A DNA stretch of 64,000 nt from DATAGF01 sp963834875 (lineage in GTDB: Bacteria > Actinomycetota > Thermoleophilia > Miltoncostaeales > Miltoncostaeaceae). The stretch spans positions 1 to 64,000 of the forward strand of contig CAWIDG010000029.1 in NCBI GenBank assembly GCA_963834875.1, given 5' to 3'. A program made the position numbers and the translations under genes. Shown here in pieces: positions 33,638 to 42,142 of this stretch. Numbering within the stretch: the stretch's first letter is position 1; every line of letters starts with the position of its first letter. The notes beneath the pieces were generated by a model. It saw only the letters and a list, made by a program, of their open reading frames with translations, did not search any database and was not told where the DNA came from.

Positions 33638-33720
33638 GCACCAGCTCGACAAGCTGGGGGTCACTGGTTCGAGCCCAGTAGCGCCCACCTGTGAAAGCCC
33701 TGCTAACGCGGGGCTTTCGC
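33636..33720 (+). repeat. right attachment repeat (attR), 85 bp perfect
   Basis: Identical to 29048-29132: anticodon arm to 3' end of tRNA-Val and the terminator hairpin, but with no 5' half of the tRNA. Weaker similarity to the left side continues to about 33781. Confidence 0.9.
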
Positions 33721-33781
33721 CTCTCCGGGGCGAGTCGGGAAAGCGTAAGCCTGTCCGTCTGAGGACGGTGGAGGAACGTCC

Positions 33782-34030
33782 CGGCCAGCCTGCCCGTCAA
33801 CGTCGCCCACGACTGGGTCGCGCCTCATCGGGAGCGTCGTTCACCTCGAAGTCGGTGGTCACCGCGACGAGGTCTGGGCCGTCGCCGATTTCTACGCCGC
33901 CGGGCGGGCGGCGAATCGGCGCCCTTTGGCCGCGAATTGGCGAGTGGGTAACCGTGGCTTGGCCGCGGCGTGGGAGCGTCGCCGCGCACCGGGTCCCCAT
34001 CCCGCCAGCTCCACCAAGGGAGGGTCTGAA
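33782..34030. other. stretch outside attR without a confident gene
   Basis: A plus-strand frame is open here and reads SVVHLEVGGHRDEVWAVADF into the peptide gene at 34031, which may be a remnant of a coding region, but there is no start codon with a ribosome-binding site. Nothing else is recognised. Confidence 0.35.
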
Positions 34031-34159
34031 ATGTCCAACACCACCACCACCTGGACACACCCACTCGACTACGTCCGCGGGCGCCGTTGGACGCGAGTGG
34101 AGCCGACGCCGGCCCCCTACTGTGCGTGGCCGCGGAACGACCTGCCGACCTCCACCTGA
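34031..34159 (+). CDS. 42-residue peptide with HPxDYVRxRRW motif
   Basis: ATG 34031 with AAGGGAGGG at good distance, stop TGA 34157-34159. It contains HPLDYVRGRRWTRVEP (about residues 10-25), matching HPHDYVRRRRWAPVSP in the peptide at 40-135; eight of eleven core positions agree, including HP, DYVR and RRW. The ends differ. There is no signal or membrane segment. Function unknown; the repeated motif and strong translation signals argue for a real peptide family. Confidence 0.55.
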   Translation: MSNTTTTWTHPLDYVRGRRWTRVEPTPAPYCAWPRNDLPTST

Positions 34160-34241
34160 TCTGACGCTCCCGCCTCGCCGGCCCCAGGGGGTTGGGATAC
34201 CCCGCGGTCGGCGTCGGCGTTAGGTTTGCCCCGCAGGCGAC

Positions 34242-34404
34242 GTGGTGCCGGTGCACGTGGCCGCCGAACGGTTGAACATGGACCGTCGCCACCTGTCGCG
34301 CCTGTTGCACCGCGGCGACCTCCCGACGGCGGCGTGGCGCGAACAGGGCCGTTGGGTGGACGTCGATGCCTGGCCGCTCCTGCCAACGCGGGGACGACGC
34401 ATAG
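34242..34404 (+). CDS. helix-turn-helix (excisionase-like) fragment
   Basis: Starting at GTG 34242 the frame reads PVHVAAERLNMDRRHLSRLL, then HRGDLPTAAWREQGRWVDVD, which has the layout of the MerR/excisionase-type winged helix (AAxxLxxxxxxLxRLLxxGxLP...W.D). No stop occurs in this frame before the next gene; the end given (TAG 34402-34404) requires a frameshift. TAGGTT (34219-34224) could be the -10. It lies 0.5 kb outside the right repeat and may be the leftover regulator of a further element at the same tRNA. Confidence 0.45.
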
Positions 34405-34443
34405 GGTGCCCTCGTCCGTCTCCGGCGAGAAGGAGGGCGATCC

Positions 34444-35300
34444 ATGCTCAGCAAGGAGAGGTTGCTCCACCCGGCCACGATCATCGCGGTCATCGCGCTG
34501 CTCGTGGCGCTCAGTGGAGCCGGCTACGCGGCGACCACGATCGGGACCGCGCAGCTGAAGAACAACGCGGTCACGACGCCGAAGATCAAGAACAACGCCG
34601 TCAACACCGCCAAGCTGAAGAACAACGCCGTCAACACCGCCAAGCTGCAGAACAACGCCGTCAACGCCGCCAAGCTGGCCTCCGGCGCGGTCAAGGCCGC
34701 GGACCTCGGCTCGGGCGCGGTCACCGCGGCCAAGCTCGCCGGCGGGGCGGTGGGCACCAACGCCCTCGCCAACGGCAGCGTCAACGCCGCCAAGCTGGCC
34801 AACGGGGCCGTCACCAACGACAAGCTCGGCCCGAACGCGGTCACCGGCGCCAAGATCGCCGGCGCCTCCATCACCGCGGCGAACATCGCCCCCGGTCAGG
34901 TCGTGAAGGGCAACGGGAGCTTCCTGGTGGCGCACCAGGAGCTGGCGACCGGCGCGACCGACACCCCCGTGCTGACGTTCCCCGGGGTCGGGCAGCTGCG
35001 CGCCTCGTGCGCAGGTGGCACGACGACGATCAGCTTCCTCAACGCGTCGGGCGCGGAGGCCGACGTCACCGCCTGGGGCGTCGACGACGACACGGCCCGG
35101 TCAGCGAGCAGACCGGGGCGCTGGGCAACGGGGAGTCGTCGACCGGCATCAGCGCGGGCGGCCTGCTGGCGCTCGACTACCAGGTCGGCTTCGTCGGCGC
35201 GGGCAACGTCCAGCAGGTGACGACGGCCACCATCAGCGCCACGCCCTTGGTCCCGAGCACGAGCTGCCGCGTGACGGCGTCGGGGCTGACGACCGGCTGA
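34444..35300 (+). CDS. exported decapeptide-repeat protein, one frameshift
   Basis: About 285 residues. MLSKERLLHPATIIAVIALL with GAGYAATT is a signal peptide. Residues about 38-155 consist of eleven 10-residue repeats, e.g. LKNNAVNTAKLKNNAVNTAK, later degenerating to GAVTAAKL and GASITAANI. The pattern (hydrophobic pair, small residue, K-hydrophobic) suggests a repetitive beta structure. A compact C-terminal domain follows (GTTTISFLNASGAEADVTAW). A lost base near 35095 moves the frame to PVSEQTGALGNGESSTG and on to TGA 35300. AGGAGGGCG precedes ATG 34444. The same repeat type occurs in the collagen-like protein at 47517. Probably cell-surface. Confidence 0.8.
34555..34905 (+). repeat. 30-bp tandem repeats encoding KNNAVNTAKL units
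   Basis: Eleven 30-base units encoding the decapeptides. The first four are nearly identical in DNA (AACAACGCCGTCAACACCGC), the later ones diverged. Recent expansion by unequal recombination or slippage is likely. Confidence 0.8.
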
Positions 35301-35310
35301 ACCAAGGCAT

Positions 35311-35344
35311 CCGCTCGCCCTCCTCCTGCGGGGAGGGCGAGCGG
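35311..35344 (+). terminator. 13-bp stem-loop after repeat protein
   Basis: CCGCTCGCCCTCC and GGAGGGCGAGCGG are perfectly complementary around an 8-base loop, 10 bases after the stop of the decapeptide-repeat gene. There is no U-run, as often in high-GC actinobacteria. Confidence 0.65.
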
Positions 35345-35526
35345 CCGCGGCCGTCGATCCCGACGCGGTCGCGCTGGTTGAGCGGTCGCGCTGGCTCAGT
35401 CGAACCAGCCGACGACGGGGCGCTCCCGCGGCTGGCCATGCGGAGCGCGGCAAGCGGGTTAGGGTCTCCCGACGCCGGTCAACGATCACGAGCTCGTCGT
35501 CTGGCCGTTCACCCTGAGGAGGCACC

Positions 35527-35715
35527 GTGGAGCTGTTGGCCCTCTATCTGATCAGCTTCGCGGTCGGGGTGGTCTGCGCGTTCTGCTGCGCGAAGCTCGC
35601 GCTTGGCAAAGGCCGCAACGCCGCCGCCTGGGGTGTCCTCGGATTTCTCTTTTCGATCGTCGCGCTCATCGTGATCGCGCTGCTGCCCTCGACGGGCCGG
35701 GAGCCGATCGGGTAA
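35527..35715 (+). CDS. small two-helix membrane protein
   Basis: 62 residues from GTG 35527 behind GAGGAGG. Helix 1: LLALYLISFAVGVVCAFCC; helix 2: AAAWGVLGFLFSIVALIVIA. A short basic loop (LALGKGRN) joins them, so both ends face outside. TAGGGT (35460-35465) about 60 bases upstream is a likely -10. The second half resembles small membrane proteins that often accompany SHOCT proteins, and the next gene, on the other strand, is SHOCT-like. Confidence 0.65.
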   Translation: MELLALYLISFAVGVVCAFCCAKLALGKGRNAAAWGVLGFLFSIVALIVIALLPSTGREPIG

Positions 35716-35766
35716 CGGGGCGACGGTGGTCGATCGGGCTGGCGTCGTGCGCTCGCTCCCCCGCGG

Positions 35767-36010
35767 TCAGATACCGAGAACGCGACGCTTCTTGGCCGTG
35801 AACTCCTCGTCGGTGATGACGCCCGCATCCCGAAGCCGGACGAGGCCGAGGAGTTCGGCCGTCCCGAGCGGCATCCCGTAGCGGCGGCTGGGACGTGCCG
35901 CCCTGCGACGCCCATTGCCCCTGCTGGCGTTCTAACGCGCGCTTGCTCAGCAGCGCTCGGGTCCCCGCATCGATCGCCTTCCAGCGCATCTGCGTCATGA
36001 GCAGTGCCAT
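35767..36010 (-). CDS. SHOCT domain protein, one frameshift
   Basis: About 80 residues. The C-terminal 30, ELLGLVRLRDAGVITDEEFT then AKKRRVLGI, are a complete SHOCT motif. The N-terminal half (MALLMTQMRWKAIDAGTRAL) is in another frame, joined by one extra base near 35872. ATG 36010 is preceded by GAGAGTGG. SHOCT units mediate assembly or membrane association of larger proteins; as a free small protein its role is unknown. Confidence 0.65.
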
Positions 36011-36156
36011 GGAGGCCACTCTCTCATGCGCGCGGTCCACCCGCCCCTACCCCGCCCCCACCTCTCGGGAAGAGGTGTGTTCGCGCGTGCCACCTCCGGT
36101 TTCGCCTTGCCCGTCCTGGGGCCACCATGGGAAGTGAACTACTGCGGGAGGAAGCA

Positions 36157-36252
36157 ATGCAGCGCCGATGCGCAGAGAACTGGTTGTTCGGGGTCGCGAT
36201 GAGCGCGGCGGTATCCGTCATCGCGCTCATTGTCGTGGCGATCTTCACGTAG
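36157..36252 (+). CDS. 31-residue single-pass membrane peptide
   Basis: ATG 36157 behind GGGAGGAAG; reads MQRRCAENWLFGVAMSAAVS and ends VIALIVVAIFT. One hydrophobic helix with a basic N-terminus. An upstream ATG at 36127 would add 10 residues. Support is the ribosome-binding site and membrane helix only. Confidence 0.4.
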   Translation: MQRRCAENWLFGVAMSAAVSVIALIVVAIFT

Positions 36253-36417
36253 CAGCCGCGTTCGCTTCTCTCGGCCGCCTCACCTACCGCCGCCCTTTCG
36301 AGAGGCGAGCCTACGATGCCCGTCGTCCCGGGCCCCACCTCCCGAGGCGTGCGCGGCCGGCCGAGGAGCTCGACAGGCGACCGCGCACGCGAGGGCTCGG
36401 CGTCGGCCCGAAGGCCG

Positions 36418-36795
36418 CTACGGCTCGAGGCGACGGCCCATCCGGCTCGCGCCGTGGGGTGAGGGCTCCAGCCGCCGCGAGCGGACGGCCACGGCCGCTC
36501 CCGCGCCGAGCAGCGCGAGGCCGGCCGCCGCGGCGAACCCGACGCCGGCGTCGGTCCAGTCGAAGCCCGTCCCGTCGATCACGATCGGCCGCGTCACCGG
36601 CGCAGCCGGAATCTGCTCGTTGGCAAGGTTGGCGGCGCTGCGGTAGCAGAGGGACCGCTCGAGGCCCGTCGGCGTCCCGGCCGCCCGGCAGGCAGCGAAC
36701 GGATCCGTTTCCTGCGCCATGGCCGGCGCGGCGCCGAGCAGGGCGGCGGCGGAGAGCGCGGCCGACGCCCGGGCGATCTTCCTGTTCATCCTCAT
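36418..36795 (-). CDS. exported protein with C-terminal membrane anchor
   Basis: About 125 residues. ATG 36795 follows GGGAGG; the N-terminus is a signal peptide (ARASAALSAAALLGAAPAMA, cleaved before QETDPF). The mature part has two cysteines (FAACRAAG, SLCYRSA) likely forming a disulfide. A hydrophobic helix (VGFAAAAGLALLGAGAAVAV) is followed by an arginine-rich tail, so it is anchored with the C-terminus inside. No family recognised. It is divergent from the SARP receptor gene at 36957, making it a possible target of that regulator. Confidence 0.7.
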   Translation of the reverse strand: MRMNRKIARASAALSAAALLGAAPAMAQETDPFAACRAAGTPTGLERSLCYRSAANLANEQIPAAPVTRPIVIDGTGFDWTDAGVGFAAAAGLALLGAGAAVAVRSRRLEPSPHGASRMGRRLEP

Positions 36796-36956
36796 CACAT
36801 GCCTCCCGTTGGGATTGACGCGCCCGACGCTCGCCCGTCGGGCCAAAGGGCGGCCAAACACGCGCCAAACGGGGCTTAAAACGGGCGTTGAGAGGGGACC
36901 GCGCCCCGCACCGCTACCCGAATCCGGGCGCGACGGGGTACGTTCGCCGCACTTTC

Positions 36957-39900
36957 ATGTCCGCGACATTCCGGATCCTGGGGCCGCTCGAGGTCCTCGA
37001 CGGCGATCGGACCGTCGCGCTCGGAGGGCTCCGCCAACGGGCCCTGCTGGCGCTCCTGCTGCTGCGCGCGAACGAGGTCGTCTCGACCGAGCGGTTGATC
37101 GCCGAGCTCTGGGGGGAGTCGCCCCCGCCGACCGCACGCCAGGCCGTGCAGGTGTACATCTCCCAGCTGCGCCGGGCCGTGCCGGCCGACGGCTCCCGTG
37201 CCAGCGCGATCGAGACCCGCGCGCCCGGTTACCTCCTGCACCTGGCGCCCGGGCAGCTCGACCTCGACCGCTTTCAGGAGCTGTCGGCCTCCGGACGCGC
37301 GGCGCTCGCGGCCGGTGACGCCCCCGGCGCGGCGGCGACGCTCCGCGAGGCACTCGCCCTGTGGCGCGGGCCGGCGCTCGCCGACTTCACCTATGAGGAG
37401 TGGGCCCAGCGCGAGATCGCCCGCCTCGAGGAATCGCGCCTCGCCTGCCTGGAGGAGCGGATCGAGGCGGACCTCCAGCTCGGGCGCCACCGCGACCTCG
37501 TGGGCGAGCTCGAGACGCTCGTCGAGGAGCACCCGCTGCGCGAGCGGCTGCGTGGCCAGCTCATGCTCGCGCTCTACGGGAGCGGCCGCCAGGCCGAGGC
37601 GCTCGAGCGGTACGCCTCCGGCCGCCGCGCCCTCGCCGAGGAGCTGGGCATCGAGCCCGGAGGGGCCCTGAAGGACCTCGAGCGGCGCATCCTCACCCAG
37701 GACCCCGCGTTGGCGCCCCCGGTGCCGGCGGTGGCGCGAACCCCACCCGTCGCGAGCCCCCCACCCTCGCGTCCCGGTCGTGCGATCGCCTTCGGGCGCG
37801 CCCGTCCGCTGATCGCCCTCGGCGCCGCCGTCCTCGCCGTGGCGGCCGGGCTCGGGATCTGGCTGGCGGTCCGTGGAGGGGACGGCGCAAGCCCGGCGAT
37901 CCCCGGCGACTCGATCGCCCTCATCGATCCGAGGTCGGGACGGGCAGAGGCGCCGATCGACGTCGGGGGGAGCCCGTCCCAGCTCGCGCTGACCGCGGGC
38001 GCGGTCTGGGTGGGCGACGTCTCGGGGGGCGCGCTCAAGCGGATCGACCCGGAGGCCGGCGCCGTCGTCGAGACCGTCCCGCTCGACGGCGGGCCCGACG
38101 GGATCGCGGCCGGGGGCGACTCCGTCTGGGTGACCAACGGCCTTGCGGGGACGCTGGCACGCGTCAGCCCCGAGACGAACGCGATCGTCCAGACCGTCAC
38201 GGTCCCCAGTGGCCCGCGCGGCGTCGCCCACGGCGACGGTGCGGTCTGGGTGGCGAGCCGCTACGCCCGCTCGGTCACGCGGGTCAACGCCCAAAGCGGG
38301 CGGGTGAGGTGGTCCGTCCCTGTCGGCGGGTCGCCGATCGGCATCGCCGTGGGGGCCGGGGCGGTCTGGGCGACCAACGAGACCGATGCCAGCGTCTCGC
38401 GCATCGACCCCCGGACGGGCCGGGTCCTCCAGCGCATCGGCGTCGGCAACGCCCCCGGCGCGGTCGAGGCCGGCGGCGACGCCGTGTGGGTGGCGAACAC
38501 GCTCGACGGCACGGTCTCGCGCATCGATCCCCAGCACCAACGCCGTGTCGGCCACCATCCCGGTCGGCGACGGCCCCGCGAGCCTCGCGGTCGGCGACGA
38601 CGGGGTCTGGGTCGCGAACGAGCTCGGCGGGACGGTCATGCGGATCGATCCACGCACGAACGCCGTCGTCGAGACGATCGAGACCGGCCAGCGCCCCGTG
38701 GGGCTCGAGCTCGATGGCGGCGGCCTCTGGGTGGCGGCGCGCGACGCCTCGGCCGCGCACCGGGGCGGCACGCTCCGCGTCGCGGTCCCCGAATTCGGCC
38801 CGACGGTCAACCAGTTCGACTACTCGGTGCTCTGGAACACCGACCTGACCGGCGACGGCCTGACCGCCTACCGGCGCGTGGCCGGAACCGACGGAGCGGG
38901 GCTCGTGCCGAACCTCGCCGCCTCGATCCCCACCCCCACCGACGACGGCCGGACGTACACGTTCCAGCTCCGGCGCGGTGTGAGCTATTCCACCGGCGAG
39001 CCGGTCGGCCCCGAGGACTTCCGCAGGGCGATCGAGCGCTACTACAGGCTCGGGCCGGCCCCGGCGCCGTACTACGACGTCATCGTCGGGGCGGCGGAAT
39101 GCCGCCGGGGCCCGTCCACGTGCGACCTCTCACGCGGGATCGTCGCCGACGCCGCCGCGAACACCGTCACGATCCACCTGACCCGTCCCGACCCCAACCT
39201 GATCCACTACCTCGCCCTCCCGTTCGCCCACGCGGTGGCGCCGTCGGCCCCGCGGTCGGAGGTGACCCGCCAGGGGCTGCCGGCCACCGGCCCCTACATG
39301 GTCGCGAGCCACCGGCCCGGGCGCGAGCTGAGGCTGGTCCGGAACCCCCGCTTCCGGGAGTGGTCGCGCGCCGCCCGCCCGGACGGCTACCCGGACGAGA
39401 TCCTCCTGACGGTGGCCGGGGAGGCGGAGGCGCTGAAGGACATCGAGGAGGGGCGCCTCGACACGGCCCTGTTCGAGCGGATCGCGCCGGCCCAGCTCGA
39501 GCGGCTCGCCGTCCAGTACCCGGGGCGGCTGCGCGCGCCCCTGGTCTCGGCCACCCTCCTGGTCGCGCTCAACACCACCCTCCCGCCGTTCGACCGGCTC
39601 GACGCCCGGCGCGCGGTGGCCTATGCCCTCGACCGCGATGAGCTCATCCGCATCTTGGGCGGGCCGCAGTACGGGCGGCCGACCTGCCAGGTGCTCCCCC
39701 CGAACTTCCCCGCCCACGAGCCCTACTGCCCGTACACGCGGGATCCGCGGGACGACGGGGTCTGGCGGGGGCCGGACCTCGAGGAGGCGAAACGCCTCGT
39801 GGCGCGCTCGGGCACCGCCGGCGCCGCCGTGGTGGTCCGGAACTCGCCGGAGCTCACCCGGGAGGCTCGCCATGTCGCCGAGTCCCTGCGGCAGCTCGGG

Positions 39901-40296
39901 TACCGCGCCACCGCGAGGCTCACGTCGAACGAGGAGTGGCTGGCGGACGCCTACGGACCCGATCCGGGCGCGGTCCAGGTGGCGGTCACGGGGTGGATCA
40001 TCGACTACCCGGCGCCGTCGACGTTCTTCGAGCAGCTGCGGTGCGGTGCGGCCGATCCCTCGCGCTTCTGCGACCCCGCGATCGACCGGCAGATGGACGA
40101 GGCGCTCGCGCTCCAGACGACGGACCCGGCGGCGGCGGACGAGCTGTGGGCGGGGATCGACCGTGCCCTCACCGACCAGGCGCCCTGGGTCGGGTACGCG
40201 ACCCCGGCCAGCGTGCGATTCCTGAGCGACCGGGTGGGCAACTTCCAGCACCATCCGGTCTGGGGGGTGCTGCTCGACCAGCTCTGGGTCCGGTAG
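36957..40296 (+). CDS. membrane SARP/BTAD regulator fused to beta-propeller and SBP family 5 domain, one frameshift
   Basis: About 1112 residues. 1-95: winged helix of SARP type (RILGPLEVLDGDRTVALGGL). 100-245: BTAD helical domain (LRERLRGQLMLALYGSGRQA). About 284-304: one membrane helix (LIALGAAVLAVAAGLGIWLA). 320-600: six or seven YVTN-like repeats (GAVWVGDVSGG, DAVWVANTLDGTVSRIDP). 605-1112: peptide-binding SBP_bac_5 domain (TYTFQLRRGVSYSTGEPVGP, DARRAVAYALDRDELI). An extra C in the CCCC at 38529 splits the gene in the propeller. With the DNA-binding part inside and the binding part outside, it should be a one-component membrane sensor-regulator, like ToxR in topology. The ligand is probably a peptide or oligosaccharide. 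Confidence 0.88.
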
Positions 40297-40324
40297 ATGG
40301 CTGGTTCGACTGCAGGGAGCGCTG

Positions 40325-41092
40325 ATGAAGAGTCTCGATGAGCGGGTGGCCGTCGTCACGGGCGCGGCGACGGGCGTCGGTCGCGGCATCGCGGAGGTGC
40401 TCGGCCGCGAGGGGGCGCAGGTGGTGATCGCCGACCTCGACGGGGCGGCGGGCGCCGAGGCCGCCTCGGCCCTGCACTCGGACGACGTCGAGGCGGTCGC
40501 GATCCAGGTCAACGTCGCCGATCGCGCCTCGGTCGAGGCCATGGCCGCCTCCGCCCTCGACCGCTTCGGACGGATCGACATCCTCGCGGCGAACGCGGGC
40601 ATCTATCCCTCGGCCACCCTGCTGGCGATGACCGACCAGGACTGGGACCGCGTCATGGACGTCAACGTCAAGGGGGCGCTGCACGCCCTTCAGGCGTGCG
40701 TGCCGGCGATGCGACGGCGGCGCTACGGGAGGATCGTCCTCACCTCCTCGATCACGGGCCCCCTCGTCGCCGTCCCGGGGCTCGCGCACTACGCGGCCTC
40801 GAAGGCGGCGCTGCTCGGCATGATGCGCGGCGCCGCGCTGGAGCTCGTCTCGGACGGGATCACGGTCAACGCCGTGCAACCCGGGAACGTCCGCACGCCC
40901 GGATTCGAGCGGCTGGACGAGGGCCACCGGCGCGAGATGGTCGAGTCGATCCCGCTCAAGCGACTCGCCGAGCCCGAGGAGGTCGGCTGGGCGGTCCGCT
41001 TCCTCGCGTCGGAGGAGGCGGGCTACATCACCGGCCAGACGCTCGTGGTCAACGGCGGCCAGGTCCTGCCCGAGGGGCGGGCACCCTCGTGA
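40325..41092 (+). CDS. short-chain dehydrogenase/reductase
   Basis: 255 residues, classical SDR. VAVVTGAATGVGRGIAEVL is the cofactor motif (TGxxxGxG), DVNVKGALHALQA and NAG (AANAGIYP) are conserved, and the active site is S...YAASK (LTSSITG, HYAASKAAL). GQTLVVNGGQVLPEG is the usual C-terminal end. Asp in IADLDGAAG after the second strand favours NAD over NADP. CAGGGAGCG precedes ATG 40325; the gene follows the SARP receptor after 28 bases and may be co-transcribed. Substrate unknown. Confidence 0.93.
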   Translation: MKSLDERVAVVTGAATGVGRGIAEVLGREGAQVVIADLDGAAGAEAASALHSDDVEAVAIQVNVADRASVEAMAASALDRFGRIDILAANAGIYPSATLLAMTDQDWDRVMDVNVKGALHALQACVPAMRRRRYGRIVLTSSITGPLVAVPGLAHYAASKAALLGMMRGAALELVSDGITVNAVQPGNVRTPGFERLDEGHRREMVESIPLKRLAEPEEVGWAVRFLASEEAGYITGQTLVVNGGQVLPEGRAPS

Positions 41093-41105
41093 CGGGCCGC
41101 GGCGT

Positions 41106-42059
41106 TCAGTCGGTCAGCGACGTGAGGCCCGCGGCCACGCTCCGCTCGTCGAGGCGCAGCTCGAGCTCCCACGCCGCCTCGACCGCGCGGAGGAACTCGG
41201 CGCGGCTCACGCCCCGGTTGATCTCCCCGTACTCGCCCGCCGAGACCCGGCCGGCCGGGTGGTACTGCGCCATGAGGTTGACGTAGGTGGTCGTCCCGAG
41301 CTCCTCCGCGACCCAGCGCAGGACCGCCTGCGTCTCGTCGAGGAGGCCGGGCATCACGAGGTGGCGCAGGATCAGCCCCCGGCGGGCCAGCCCCTGCTCG
41401 TCCAGCACGAGGTCGCCCACCTGCCGGTGCATCTCGCGGACCGCGGCGCGGGCCACCTCGGGGTAGTCGGCCCGGCGCACGTAGCGGCGCGCCCGCTCGC
41501 TCGTGGCGAACTTGAGGTCGGGCATGTAGACGTTGACGACCCCCTCCATCAGCGCGAGGCTGTCGGGGCTGTCGTAGGAGCTGGTGTTGTAGACGATCGG
41601 CAGCCGGAGGCCCGCCGCCAGGGCGAGCGGCACCGCCTCCATGATCTGCGGCACCACGTGCTCGGGCGTCACCCAGTTGATGTTGTGGCAGCCGAGCGCC
41701 TGGAGCTCCAGCATCATCTCGGCGAGGCGCTCCGGCGAGACGCGCTCCCCCTTCACCTGCCACGAGATGTCGTAGTTCTGGCAGAAGACGCAGCGCAGGT
41801 TGCAGCCGCTGAAGAAGATCGTCCCCGACCCCCTCCAGCCGCGCAGGCAGTCCTCCTCGCCGAAGTGGGGGAAGTAGGAGGCGACGACCGCCTGCCGCCC
41901 GATGGCGCAGAGGCCGTGCTGGTCGTCGAGGCGGTCCACCGGGCAGCCGCGCGGACAGACCCCGCACGCCTCGCCGAGCAGGTCCGGGGCGGCTGCGGCG
42001 CGGCGAGCCAGCTCCCGCTCGTCGGGGAGGGCGAGGCTCGCTGGCGCTCCTTCGCTCAC
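41106..42059 (-). CDS. radical SAM protein (PflA-like, COG1313 type)
   Basis: 317 residues. GTIFFSGCNLRCVFCQNYDI holds the CxxxCxxC cluster motif. Upstream, ACGVCPRGCPVDR and HGLCAIG supply more cysteines typical of this subgroup, possibly an extra cluster or zinc. LGCHNINWVTPEHVV and IVYNTSSYDS match the family related to pyruvate formate-lyase activating enzyme. Substrate unknown. GTG 42059 has TAGGCT (42090-42095) some 30 bases upstream, so it can be transcribed independently of dhaK. Confidence 0.88.
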   Translation of the reverse strand: MSEGAPASLALPDERELARRAAAAPDLLGEACGVCPRGCPVDRLDDQHGLCAIGRQAVVASYFPHFGEEDCLRGWRGSGTIFFSGCNLRCVFCQNYDISWQVKGERVSPERLAEMMLELQALGCHNINWVTPEHVVPQIMEAVPLALAAGLRLPIVYNTSSYDSPDSLALMEGVVNVYMPDLKFATSERARRYVRRADYPEVARAAVREMHRQVGDLVLDEQGLARRGLILRHLVMPGLLDETQAVLRWVAEELGTTTYVNLMAQYHPAGRVSAGEYGEINRGVSRAEFLRAVEAAWELELRLDERSVAAGLTSLTD

Positions 42060-42142
42060 CGTCGTGATCCTGGGATGCTCGGCGGTCGGAGCCTATCGCC
42101 CGCGGCCGTCCGCGCCCAGGCGCGGACGGCCCGCGGTGGGGC

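Larger units (their letters stand above)
29048..33720. mobile_element. 4.6-kb integrative element in tRNA-Val
   Basis: The region between two perfect 85-base direct repeats (29048-29132 and 33636-33720) that start inside tRNA-Val. A tyrosine integrase (32378-33637) ends within two bases of the right repeat. Cargo: a 76-aa protein, a broken exported protein, a 50-aa protein, a PRC-barrel protein, a zinc-finger protein, an HNH nuclease, a 71-aa helical protein and a 70-aa protein upstream of the integrase. I see no replication or conjugation genes, so it would need help to move. Its left part looks slightly lower in GC than the surroundings. Confidence 0.8.

Noticed and set aside
34555..34905. 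30-bp repeats as a CRISPR array
   Set aside because: The units are directly tandem without spacers and encode in-frame decapeptide repeats of an exported protein.
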